This document shows, piece after piece, positions 40,467-50,908 of a stretch of 64,000 nucleotides of DNA; the stretch's first letter is position 1, and each line of letters begins with the position of its first letter. The DNA is from Cladosporium sp. IMV 00045 (Eukaryota; Ascomycota; Dothideomycetes; Cladosporiales; Cladosporiaceae). The stretch lies in contig MSJI02000792.1 of NCBI GenBank assembly GCA_001931905.2, positions 32,401 to 96,400 of the forward strand, given 5' to 3'. The position numbers and the translations under genes were made by a program. The notes under the pieces were generated by a model. It was given only the letters and a program-made list of their open reading frames with translations, did no database searches and was not told the DNA's origin.

Positions 40467-41005
40467 CTTGGTTGGTGGTGTCGCAGGCGCAATTCACTCG
40501 AGAGCTTCCCCCTTAGCTCGGTGTATAATGATAAGATCTGATTTCGCTCAGGTAATGCGGTGGTGCGCAGAGTGAAGTGAGAATCGTCGACTGAAATGCA
40601 AGACAAGCGAACGAAAGGGACGAAAACCACAGCAGGGTGTATTGGGAGACTTCACTTCCAACAGCTCATCTCGAGTCGCCGTCTCAATGCCCAGCTGGCG
40701 TTCCATGCGCAGTCTTGGCCCAAGCTCAGCGTGTGATGACGGCGCCCGACCCTTTCTTTGGCCTGTCGACGCCGGCCGTTAATTGCTTGCCGCTTCACGC
40801 GACGCGCAACCACGAACATCTTACGAAAGGCACAACTCGAGCTATTAACCGTGATATACCACACCACGAATCACACCGCCACCATCATTTGACAGCATCA
40901 CAGCATACTTCGCACCCACGCTTTCATCACCGAGGTCCAAAAGCATGCGACTTCACTCTTCAGTTTGACGCACGGCAGCCCCGAACCCCTGCCAATCTTT
41001 CCAAT
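40467..41005. promoter_or_regulatory. Divergent promoter region BUD7 / HIR3, copy 2
   Basis: 539 bases, exactly the length of copy 1. An open frame continues upstream of HIR3 to about 40637 without an ATG that is also usable in copy 1; since copy 1 has a stop in it, I treat it as leader. Confidence 0.55.
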
Positions 41006-44000
41006 ATGTCCGGATTCAAGGCTTTGAACATCGAGTCGGACGATGAGTCTGACATCGAGGTCGACGACACCAAGGAGATCCAAATCGAGGAAACTTTGAA
41101 ATTATATCAGACCGCGCTCAAATTCCACTCCGAAGGCCCTGCTTCTTTTAATAGAGCTGCAGATGCATATCGCGAGCTGTTCGAATCTGAGATCTTCCAA
41201 TACCCGGAATCACAGACGGAACTGCGGCGTATCGAGCTCTATGGACCCAATGCGGAAGTTGAAGACGACCTGCCTGAGTATGAGGTGCCCACAGGCTTTG
41301 CGAGTGGCAATCTGGAAACTAACAACAGCACGTTGCCACAAATCCTGCATCTGTCGCATAAGAATTATGCCCAATTCAGACTGGAAGCGCTGGCATCAAA
41401 GATCAACACATTGAACGTCAGTCTGCGACAAATTCTCACCGATGCATCAGCTGCACTAGACCATTTCGTTCAGGCCCTCGACAAGGACGCCACAGACCTT
41501 GACTTATGGCGACGCACAGCCACCGTGGGAGAGCTGCTCAATAGCAAGAGAGCGGCTCGATTCTGTCTCGAAGCCGTTTTGGATGGTGATGAGGAGGGGC
41601 TGACCAGTCTTATGACTCTGCCTGGTTTGGAGGATGGCATTGCTGGGGAACAGCTGCGAGAGCTGGTAGCCACGCTAGGGGACCAACTGTCTGTCTTGCA
41701 AGCGCCTCTTCCGCCAAAGAGTCGAAAGCTTTTATCTCGTATGCTCAAGCAACGTTTGGACCCCTACCACAGTATCGTCTCACGGAGAAGGGCGCTTCTG
41801 AAAGAGAGCGAAGTAGACCTGGATCAGGTACCTGAGCAGCAGCGAGCTGTCGTTCCAGCTCCCAAAAACTGGGTCGATCTTGGAGATGCTCTTCTCCGTC
41901 ATCACAACGCTAATCAGTACAGCTCTGCGCCTCTTTCTGCCATTTCCTTCGACCTGGCAGACACGCCCATGGCACCGGAGCCTCCAAAGACTGACACCGC
42001 ACATACTCCTGGCCTAGCGCAAGTCAAATCTGAAAATATCTCGGCTTTCATGCCGACATCTATCCCTGAACAATTTCCTGGATTAGACAACGGCGTTCCG
42101 ACTGTGCAGCCTCGAATCTCCGACGCTGACGCTGAAATGCGCGTGATATCACGGCCAGATGAAGCTTCCGAATCAAACGGATCATCCACGGTCAGCCTCC
42201 CTACAAGAAAGCGGTCAGGTGATGCTGCGGGTCTGGTCGAGGGCGGCGAGGAGGGCCGTACCAAAAGCAGGCGCACTCGCGGCCGAGAATCAATCCTCGA
42301 CCTTGCTGAGAGCAAGCAATCTACAATAGATGCGAACACACAGTGGGAATTCGAGCAGCAACTCAACGAACGTAAGGCGGCGGATGATTGGTTGTATGAA
42401 ACAACTGGAGTACTCTTCGAGAGGGTGGGTGTGTCCACTTTTGAAGCTGGCAAGAACGTGAGAAGCGAGTTGGAACCCTCCAGTGAGACAAGCAGCGAGC
42501 CTGGGTCGTTTGACCCAGGTGACAAGGCTCTCAAGCTCGCCCGCTCGGACTTTTCTCAGTTCTTGAACGCCTACAACGATCGCCTCGCACATCTGCTTCT
42601 GGTTGGAGGCGAAGACTTTAAGATAGGCCAATCATCTTCGACTTCCGGATCTGCAAATTCACTCGCTGGCTCCTCCTCGTCTAAAGCCCAGCCGAAATTC
42701 GATACTATGCCCAGTGGGCGTCTGTTTGACCTTCTGCGGAATGTGAACGAGGGATGGCTGTCAGCGGGCGAAGTAGCGTATATGTTCATCAAGGCTCTGA
42801 CATCACCAGACGGCTCTGGCTCTGGAACAAGCGCCTACGCCAGGTATTCGTGGTCTGAATCATTGAAGACCATCGTTGTCCGAACGCTGGTCAACTTTGA
42901 TGGAAGCATCTACGAGACTGCTGCCACCGAGCTCGAAAACTTCCAGCGTCAAATCGCTGGTGACAATGCAGAGCTGGCTCGCAATTCCCCATTGCCGGAG
43001 TTCCTCCTCACGGTTTTTGAGCTTCATCTTGACATCTTCTGCTTGATCAAAGAGCCTAACAGCGGCGTTGATGAAGAGACTGTGGCCTTGCAAGGAGACC
43101 GCCTCCACCGATGGTCAGCCTTGGCGCGAGAAGTGATGCACGCGAGAACCGAAACTTCCGAGACTCAAGCGCCGTCAGACCAACTCAACTTGCGCTTCAT
43201 CTGGGCCACGACGCTACACATTGGAGCACTGGCGGATGTGGACCAGGACTACGCATTAGAGTGCATGCAAGATCTGCGACGCGCTCTTCTGTTGGCTGAT
43301 GATTTCAGTGTGTTCTTACCCAACAATGCCGTAATGCCAGAGGTTTCTATCGCTGCTATCGACCGCAAGATATCTGAGCTCACAACGAGAGACTTCTTCG
43401 CCAAGGTCACCGAAAATGAGATGAACGACCCACTCGCCACAATAGAAAACCTGGAGCCGCTACTCGAGTCTTTGGAGATGCAGGACAATGGCCTGGAAAA
43501 TGGCATGGCTGGAGAATCGGTGCCACAACATGTTCCTCAAGACCTGATTGATTTTCTGGCGGGCAGTAGCATGTCAGTCCGACTCATGCTTTGGCAGCGC
43601 CTAAGAGAAGCATACTCGAAGATCTCCTACACACCCATGGTTGTGGTGTGCTACTTCCGAATGATGAGGATGATCCTCAACCAAGTGAGAGGTGCTAGCT
43701 TCTTGGAACTTGAGCAGCAAGAGCGCCAGATGTTACTCCTGAAGACCATGCGAATGGTTGATGTAATGGTTGCCAGGGTATTCGCTCTGAGTGAGACGTC
43801 CGAGGACGCCTGGGAATACCTAGATGAGACAGGCCTGCCAGGCGCCATAACACTCTTGGGCGAACTTCTTCGCATCCTCCAGGTCTTCAACGTCTTCGAA
43901 GATTCTATCCAGATCGGGCAAACGAAACCACCATCCGGCTCGAACGATCTTCCGGTACCTTCTTTCGCACTCGTCACGAAGGAGATGCAAGAAACTCAGA

Positions 44001-46897
44001 TTAAGGTCTGGACAATCCTCTACAGACTACTCAAAGAGAGTATTACACAAAATCCTGAGTCCTACCCAAGCCCACTGGAAGATCGCTTTGACTTTCTGCG
44101 CTGTCTGCACCGGAACCTTGGTCTCAGAGGTATCTGTGATGGTGTCAACCGCAAATTCGTACGGATGATCAAGGACGAATTCTTCCAGATGACACATGTG
44201 GACGGCTACGATCAAGAGCAAGCCCAAGTGTTGTACGATCTCTATGGGCTGAATTGTTTCATGAATTCATCCTACGAGCTCATCGAACATCGTTGCACAC
44301 ACGACGCATTTCTGGACAAAGGTGTCGCCCTGCAAGCCGTTGATCTGCTCCTGTTGCAGGCAAGCAAGTTGCCTATCAAGGACCTTGTCAAGCATACTCT
44401 GAAGGATACCATCGAAAAGGTCCACGGCGCACTCAATCGCAAGAAGCCCACCGCTGCAATCTTGAACAATAGAGAAGTCTATCGTGCGTTCCTCAGGTCG
44501 CCCATCAAGCCGACCGAGCTGTTCCGTTGCCTACGTGGCGATGGCGACGAACTGATGATTACTGAAGTACCTGCGAGTGATGCTGTGCTCGCATCCAAAG
44601 GCTGGTATTTCCTCATGGGCCACATCGCGCTAACACGATTCCGCACGACAAAGAAACCCGGAGGCACGCCTCAGGAAGATGTCGACATTGCGATTGCCTT
44701 CTTCATGCAGGATCTTGAGTACAGCATGCAGAACTGGCAAACCTGGTTTAGGCTGGCGCAGGCCTACGATACAAAGATTGATGAGAACGTCATGTGGTCC
44801 GCGGAAAAAATGAACAACGAGATGAACTCTCTTGTACAGCTCCAGCGCGCTGCGATCCACTGTTATGCCATGGCTACCGCTCTTGCTCATCAATCAGAGA
44901 GCTCAGACTCTGATCCCCAAGACAAGATTGCCGAACTGCACCATGATTTTGGCATGCGCATTTACAACTCCTGCCGAGCACCGCTTTCGATGCGCGCTTT
45001 CGCCGTCAATGAGGATGAAAGATTCCTGAGCGTCAATGGAGACGTTACCAGAACGAGCTCTTACAAACCTCTGCGAGTATACACTGCTCTGAAGCTGGCT
45101 AGGACACTCCTGTTGCGCACCCTTCAGGACGGCACGGAAACCTGGACGCTGCACTACATGCTTGCCAAGTGCCTGTGGAAGATGCACTCGATGCCTCACA
45201 AAGGACTCACCCCTAACGACAAGCCGCCCGCTCCGCAGGAAGTTTTCCGCCACATCATTCAAGCTCTCAAACTTGTACCTGGCAAAAACAGTCGCGACAG
45301 TAAGGCTCAGCCGATTCTGGAGCCGCATTACAAGCTGCTGATTTTGGTGCACAAAATGTTCATCCGCGGCAGCATCGAGCTGCAAGTAGCACAGTCATTG
45401 CTCTACGACAACACATATGCAAAGGCGGTATCGTTCCCAGAGTCAAAAGAGGAGTGGCCGAAATACGTGCTTGCTGTGTTGAAGCGCCTACGTGCTGCTG
45501 ACAAACAGAACTGGCACCACCGCATGATCTATCGCACAGCCCAGATCATTCACGACTACCCTGAAAGCTCCCAAGACTTTATTCCTCGTCAACTCGAGAC
45601 CGAGATCAAAGACCGGAGTCTCTTGGGTCAAGCAGGTGCCAGACACGAGTTGACGCTGCAGATGTTCACAAAGACTATGGTACTGCAAGTCTGGCGACCG
45701 GATGCAGAGAGACCTGGGCGCCACTTCGTCTACACCACACGCTACACTCGCTTTTTCGTCAAGATTCTGGAAAGTCTACGTGATCGTGCAAACCTGGAGC
45801 AATTAGCAAGAAGGGTCCGCAGGCGCAATCATGAGCTGTATGAACACACTGCGGTCTGGCAGGATATCTGCAACGCCTACCTCCGCATTCTACGCGACCA
45901 TGCCAATCTGTCTGAAGGACTCGAAACATCGACATTCAGCAACGTCTTCCACGACGAGTTCCTCGAGCGCAAGGAGCTGCTCGAACCTTGGATGCAAGCA
46001 CAGGAGAACGGCACCAACGCCGCCTTGGACGTGCTGCGCGAATCTCAAGAGCTCAAGAGAATCAACCAAGGACTCGTCAAGCCCGGCCCGATCGACGACC
46101 TCACCGGCGATGCATACGCATTCCTCTTCAAGACCGTTGCCAAAAACCTTCACGACAACGCGAAACTCGATCGCAAAGACGAAGCACCGTCCGAAACGCA
46201 GCCTCCCTCGCCACCGCGACAAGAGCCACCGCCACCACCGCCCGCTCGCAACCCGACAATGAGCGTCATGCACCTCATGAACATCGACGGCGCCAGTGGC
46301 CAAGCCACACCGAATACAGAGAACACACCCGCACCACAAGCGCCCACGCCCTCAGCCCAAGACTCCACAGCCGCAGCAGCAGCACCCGCCTGGCGCCGCA
46401 AACTGGGCGTCGGCCGCCGCGAAATCCGCAACGCCGCAGAGAGCTGCTACCCCAAAACGCCAGCGCAGACGGCATCCCGCGTCATCGGCCCGGTGCCGGA
46501 GAGCAGGGTACAAGTTGTAATCAACACGTCGCGCCCGGCGCTTGGTGGCGATATGTCGGTTGAGACGAGCGCGCCGGGAAGTATTCATGATAGCGCGGAT
46601 GATGAGAGTGAGTTGAGCGAGTTGGAGGAGGAAGATGCTGACGATGAGGATGAGGGGTCGAGAAGACCTTTCTTCCCGGGATTGGTTGGGAGGGAGAGGA
46701 CGGAGCCGGAGGATAGTGAGATGGAGGGTGAGGGGGATGAGACGGCTGAGGAGGGGAGGGAGGATGTTGAGATGGGTGAGGGGGAGGGGCAAGGTGAAGG
46801 TGAGGGTGAGGGTGAGGGGGATGATGGCGAGGCAGAGCCTGAGCCTGGTAATGGGGAGGCACAGGAAGACATGCAGGATGATCAGGATAAGGAGTAG
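41006..46897 (+). CDS. HIR3: HIR histone-chaperone complex subunit HIR3, copy 2
   Basis: A single frame of 1963 residues, nearly identical to copy 1 in the TPR-like core. Substitutions concentrate in the linker near residues 320-380 (for example T-P-G-L versus T-P-G-P) and in the Pro-rich and acidic tail. The tail is two residues shorter because the (Gly-Glu/Asp)n run differs, as expected from slippage in a GAG/GAT-rich tract. The start was chosen at the conserved M-S-G-F-K-A rather than at the upstream open frame. Two intact copies of a scaffold subunit would raise HIR dosage only if both are transcribed. Confidence 0.92.
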   Translation: MSGFKALNIESDDESDIEVDDTKEIQIEETLKLYQTALKFHSEGPASFNRAADAYRELFESEIFQYPESQTELRRIELYGPNAEVEDDLPEYEVPTGFASGNLETNNSTLPQILHLSHKNYAQFRLEALASKINTLNVSLRQILTDASAALDHFVQALDKDATDLDLWRRTATVGELLNSKRAARFCLEAVLDGDEEGLTSLMTLPGLEDGIAGEQLRELVATLGDQLSVLQAPLPPKSRKLLSRMLKQRLDPYHSIVSRRRALLKESEVDLDQVPEQQRAVVPAPKNWVDLGDALLRHHNANQYSSAPLSAISFDLADTPMAPEPPKTDTAHTPGLAQVKSENISAFMPTSIPEQFPGLDNGVPTVQPRISDADAEMRVISRPDEASESNGSSTVSLPTRKRSGDAAGLVEGGEEGRTKSRRTRGRESILDLAESKQSTIDANTQWEFEQQLNERKAADDWLYETTGVLFERVGVSTFEAGKNVRSELEPSSETSSEPGSFDPGDKALKLARSDFSQFLNAYNDRLAHLLLVGGEDFKIGQSSSTSGSANSLAGSSSSKAQPKFDTMPSGRLFDLLRNVNEGWLSAGEVAYMFIKALTSPDGSGSGTSAYARYSWSESLKTIVVRTLVNFDGSIYETAATELENFQRQIAGDNAELARNSPLPEFLLTVFELHLDIFCLIKEPNSGVDEETVALQGDRLHRWSALAREVMHARTETSETQAPSDQLNLRFIWATTLHIGALADVDQDYALECMQDLRRALLLADDFSVFLPNNAVMPEVSIAAIDRKISELTTRDFFAKVTENEMNDPLATIENLEPLLESLEMQDNGLENGMAGESVPQHVPQDLIDFLAGSSMSVRLMLWQRLREAYSKISYTPMVVVCYFRMMRMILNQVRGASFLELEQQERQMLLLKTMRMVDVMVARVFALSETSEDAWEYLDETGLPGAITLLGELLRILQVFNVFEDSIQIGQTKPPSGSNDLPVPSFALVTKEMQETQIKVWTILYRLLKESITQNPESYPSPLEDRFDFLRCLHRNLGLRGICDGVNRKFVRMIKDEFFQMTHVDGYDQEQAQVLYDLYGLNCFMNSSYELIEHRCTHDAFLDKGVALQAVDLLLLQASKLPIKDLVKHTLKDTIEKVHGALNRKKPTAAILNNREVYRAFLRSPIKPTELFRCLRGDGDELMITEVPASDAVLASKGWYFLMGHIALTRFRTTKKPGGTPQEDVDIAIAFFMQDLEYSMQNWQTWFRLAQAYDTKIDENVMWSAEKMNNEMNSLVQLQRAAIHCYAMATALAHQSESSDSDPQDKIAELHHDFGMRIYNSCRAPLSMRAFAVNEDERFLSVNGDVTRTSSYKPLRVYTALKLARTLLLRTLQDGTETWTLHYMLAKCLWKMHSMPHKGLTPNDKPPAPQEVFRHIIQALKLVPGKNSRDSKAQPILEPHYKLLILVHKMFIRGSIELQVAQSLLYDNTYAKAVSFPESKEEWPKYVLAVLKRLRAADKQNWHHRMIYRTAQIIHDYPESSQDFIPRQLETEIKDRSLLGQAGARHELTLQMFTKTMVLQVWRPDAERPGRHFVYTTRYTRFFVKILESLRDRANLEQLARRVRRRNHELYEHTAVWQDICNAYLRILRDHANLSEGLETSTFSNVFHDEFLERKELLEPWMQAQENGTNAALDVLRESQELKRINQGLVKPGPIDDLTGDAYAFLFKTVAKNLHDNAKLDRKDEAPSETQPPSPPRQEPPPPPPARNPTMSVMHLMNIDGASGQATPNTENTPAPQAPTPSAQDSTAAAAAPAWRRKLGVGRREIRNAAESCYPKTPAQTASRVIGPVPESRVQVVINTSRPALGGDMSVETSAPGSIHDSADDESELSELEEEDADDEDEGSRRPFFPGLVGRERTEPEDSEMEGEGDETAEEGREDVEMGEGEGQGEGEGEGEGDDGEAEPEPGNGEAQEDMQDDQDKE

Positions 46898-47940
46898 TGT
46901 TTGGTCTCTCCGTGTATTGTACGCTTATAATATCGCCCTTGATTTACATACATGGGTCCACTGCCCTCGAGAGCGTTTCCTTTCTCAAGATATGGTCTCT
47001 CGGTACGTTCAATACGCGTAACATCGGCCTTGGTCTATCCAAACGACTACCTTGCCATTGAGAATATTGAATCACAACCTTAGTCCCCCCGCGCTTTTTC
47101 CTTGCTCGTATCATCCCCTTTAGAATGCCCAAAGAGACTCCCTATCGATGAAAGATACGTCACAGACCGAGAGATTTCCCACAATCCTTCCCGAATCAAA
47201 TGCTCGTATCATCGCTTCTAGCACACTTAGGAAGATACCTTGCCTGTGAGTGACACTTGTTGGGCTTATGGTATCTCTGTACTTTTGTGCTCGTATCCTC
47301 GCCTTTCTCATTCGCAGAAAGATGTCTTGCGCGTAAGAGACACTTGTTGGGCTTACAATATCTCCACACTTTTGCTGCTTGTATTCTCACTTCCAGCACA
47401 GCCAGAGAGATACCTTACCTGTGAGAGACTCTCGTTTTGAGTAGAGTATCTCCGTAATTTTTTGCTCGTATCCTCGCATCCAGCGTGCCGAGAAGGATTG
47501 TTTTCCTATGAAGACACTTTTCTTGGTTAAAGTATCTCCGTACTTTGCTGCTCGTATCCTCGCCTTTAGCACACTCAGAAATATACCTTGTCTGTGAGAG
47601 ACCATTGTTTGGGCAAGAGAATTTCCGCACTCTCCTGCGCATTTTGTGGTCATATCCTCCAAGTCAGCCTAATGAAAGCGCTACCGTTCCATTGATATGC
47701 CTCAAAGATCATGATATTCATGAATGATCATTTTGGTAGGGGTTTGCGAGCGTGAAACAATAATAGCTTGGAGAAACTCAAATCTGTATATTACCAGGCA
47801 AAATGCACCGCGTTATCCTCCTTTGTATCATAATCAAATCGTAGATCATTGACTCCAATATATTCAGACATCAAAAGCATAACGAAAAGGAAACCCAAGT
47901 CCACATCAAAAACAACACTATCTCCCACCGAACCCAACCC
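46898..47940. repeat. Expanded CGGAG-core minisatellite in a tail-to-tail spacer, copy 2
   Basis: At least nine cores (CTCCGT-like on the plus strand) lie near 46908, 46999, 47087, 47176, 47275, 47362, 47451, 47536 and 47623, with steps of 85-99 bases and most at 85-89. Each unit also has a CTCGTATCCTCGCC-like box about 14 bases after the core; its reverse complement GAGGATACGAG matches the GATGGTACAAG box of the 30 kb array. It separates HIR3 and GT2 3' ends. Confidence 0.85.
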
Positions 47941-50908
47941 CTAGAACAACCCCAGCGCAAACGGCAGCAGCGCATGACAGCCAATCTGGTTAGCAATCGG
48001 CACAATGGCCGCGAAATCCGTAATCGTCCAAGCCCTCGGCGCGAAACAGGCGAGGTAAATCATGCCACCCGTCACCGGCAGCAGAAAAGCGTACATCCAC
48101 TTGAAATCGCGGACGATGCGGTCCAGGCCAATGCGGAATCCGGAGGCTTCAAGTTCCTTGGCCGTCGTCGTCCATTCCATGTTTATGCTGCAGGCGTGGC
48201 AGATGAGTGCTTTGCACATGTGGAAGGAGAGGCCACCGAAGAAGAGGACGAACTGGAAAGAAGTGGAACGGTTAGTCTGGTGTAGCGGATAGCAGCGGAA
48301 TATTCTTGGGGGCAGAGGGGAGACTTACCATGGGTGTCCATTTGATGGTTTCCCAGAGGCAGATGAAGAACGTCTTTTGGCCCAGACGATGCCGGAGCAT
48401 GGCGTATGCGAGAGGGGATAGGACGTTGAACACCACAGCCATCCCAACAAATATCTTCCAACTTGTGATATAAAATTGGTCTACTTCGTCCGCAAACCAT
48501 CCCACGATGAGATAGTTGGCGAGGGTGAGAGGGATAGCGGATGCGATAGCGTAGTATGTGAAGATGTACGCAATAATGGTCATCTTGCTGGTAATCTTTA
48601 TGTTGCTCCAGAGGAACTTCCGAAACAGGGGTGTTATTGGGGAGCGAGTAAACCAGTAGCGGAACGGGTGGAAGACGAGCTCATTGCAGCCGTAGGCGTA
48701 CTTCTCCCAGCGGGCCAGTTCGTCGTACACGGTCAGGGATACGCCTTCCTTGAAGCCGCCATTGTGGTAGGTGGCGAGACGAACGACAAAACCACTCATT
48801 TGCAGACGCAATGAGACGTCGAAGTCTTCCGAGACGTGGGACTCGGACCAGAAGAGGGTACGGCCGTCTTCTTCCCATGAGATTGATTGGATGGCTTTCC
48901 AGCGGATGAAGGTATTGTGTCCAACAAACGGTGCGCAATCGCCGCTACCAACAGCGAACTGAATTGAGGTGTAAATGAGGTTAGTGAAGTAGGTGATTCC
49001 GTTCTCGAAAACATTGTTGACGACCTGGAGAATGCCAGAAGCGTGCTGTAGAAGGGCCACTTCTGGAGATTCGTGCATTTCCAGGGCCCCGTATACCAAT
49101 GCATCTTCGGGCATGCGAGTGTCAGAATCGATGATCAGGATAACTTCGCCCATGCGTACATTGCCGGCTGCCCAGGTCTTTCCGCCATCCTTTTCAAGCA
49201 TGGACTCGCGTGCTTGATCGTAAAGATCTTCTTCCTCTTCGATAGTGAGATCTTCCTGGCTGCAGCCACGATTCTCGCATTCTTCATCGATCAAGCGCAG
49301 CCACTCGTCCTCTGTACGGCCTGAGAAGTCTAGGCAGTAGTTCATGTTTGAGGCTTTCTTGAACTTGCCGCGACGAATGAAGTACTCCTCACTCTCTTCG
49401 TCTGAGTTGTGCGGCGGACGGGAGCACCATCCGATGTTGTTGAGTTCATAGTAGGCCTGTCTCGCTTCTGCTAGCTCGGGCTTGACCAGCTGCATTCCAT
49501 CATCGTTAATAAAAATTGACGCCGTGCCCCCGAGAGATTCGTAGCATCGCACAGCAGCCATGCACGATTCTATCGTTGGCATGATGACACCTTTGAGGCC
49601 TTCCTTGTAGACGGGCATCTGAATCGTAACGTGCGGCAATTCGTAGTCCTTGTGTCTTCCAATCTTCGGAGCTTTCGCAGAGTAGAACATCGAGTTCTCC
49701 TGGATAGACGAAAGAGGGCCGAAGAGCTGAAACACCGATCCGGTGATGACGATCATGAAGAATAGCGAGAATGCTGCAAAGATGGGGACCGTGAGAATCA
49801 AACCAAACCGTATGTAGCTGCCGTCGAGTCGGACTTCTGTCAACAACTTCGCGACACAGGCAAACTCGACAACCACAACCAATATCATGGCGAGGCCGAT
49901 AACACCGGCATGCCAAAGAAGAAGAGGTCGATGGGGAATCTCCGTCCCATCTTTTTCAGGATCATATGCTTTCTCGCCTTCTTCCTCCCTGGCGATGGCA
50001 GTTTGGATGACATCGAATTGTTCTTTCTCTTTCTCGGTCATATGGACCGTGGGTGTGAATCCAGTGACTGGTGTGTTAAACATGCCTTGCGGAGGAGGGC
50101 TCAGGTTTGCCATGGCTCGAGCTCCAAAAGCACTGCTAGGTCTTGGTGATGCCACGCGAGATGGTGATACCTGAGTTCCCCATACCTGCAAATTGTCAGC
50201 TGGCCGTTGAGAACATGGCAGCTTCGGTTTCATGCTAAGCCACCAAGACAGTACTTACAAGACCCACGAGCCATGTTTCGATGTCAGTGCCTTGCTGGAC
50301 GATGTTTTCCACCGTGTCACCCCAGACAAGCACAAACTGCTCATGCTTGCAGAGACAGACAAAGTTGTCGCGAGTAATTGGTGCTTCTCCAGATGCAATC
50401 TGCTCAATCGAGTCGATTATAGGCAGCATCATACCAGAGCGAGGGTCTCCCAAGTGTGTCTGCTCAGGTGTAATTTGACTTAGAAGAGCAGCAGTGATTT
50501 CTGAGGACATTGAGAAGGCGATTGGCACGTCAAGCTTCAGGGTTGCTTTGACGATTTCTTCGTTGAGGGTATGCGGATAGGTGACGTAGCTGCCATCTTC
50601 GCGCTGGATTACCACGCCTCGTGTGGCGACAAACTCTTGTAAAAGGTTGCCATCTTCGTCTCGCGGAGGGTCCAGCCACTGATTCCCAGCGACCTGCTTG
50701 TACAGGTCTTCAGAGGTCAGTATGTGTTTGAAAAAGGTGGATGTTTGAAATGCTTACACTTTGCCATCACCCCATGCCTGCCATTGCGCACATCGGCAGA
50801 GGTGATGCTCGAAGGAGCACTCATCCTCAACATTGCTTTCTTAGGAAAAGTGGGCATCGAGCCCGTCTTCTCGCCATAGGCGTCGGTATCGGAGAAATTG
50901 TCCTCCAT
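47941..50908 (-). CDS. GT2 family glycosyltransferase, multi-pass membrane enzyme
   Basis: A processive-type family 2 glycosyltransferase, probably making an extracellular or wall polysaccharide. It resembles the GT2 described in Zymoseptoria and Fusarium as needed for hyphal growth on surfaces, but the product is unknown. Four exons (50908-50758, 50707-50259, 50185-48329, 48252-47941) give about 922 residues. A non-membrane N-terminal region of some 280 residues precedes two transmembrane helices. The catalytic domain has D-S-D-T-R near residue 553, S-E-D-F-D near 655 and A-R-W-E-K-Y-A-Y-G near 693 in the position of the Q-x-x-R-W motif. Several C-terminal helices follow. All introns are GT-AG and keep frame. 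Copy 1 retains only the last part. Confidence 0.88.

Larger units (their letters stand above)
35352..48445. repeat. Segmental duplication, copy 2
   Basis: Second direct copy of the block that begins at the window's left edge. It runs from intron 2 of BTB gene A to within exon 3 of the GT2 glycosyltransferase. Copy 2 is complete on both sides: BTB-A has its third exon, and GT2 its full 5' part, which copy 1 lacks in this window. All five genes are open, so both copies could be expressed. Whether the pair reflects a true tandem duplication, homeologues or mis-scaffolded haplotigs cannot be decided from sequence alone. Confidence 0.97.

Noticed and set aside
40637..41005. Upstream extension of the HIR3 frame in copy 2
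   Set aside because: There is no shared ATG, and the equivalent frame in copy 1 has a stop near 5566. The conserved start is at M-S-G-F-K-A.
47120..47662. Minus-strand open frames with repeated R-Y-x-K-P-N-K-C-like segments in the copy 2 minisatellite
   Set aside because: They arise from translating the 85-89 bp DNA repeat; unit length is not a multiple of three throughout, and the segments shift frame between units.
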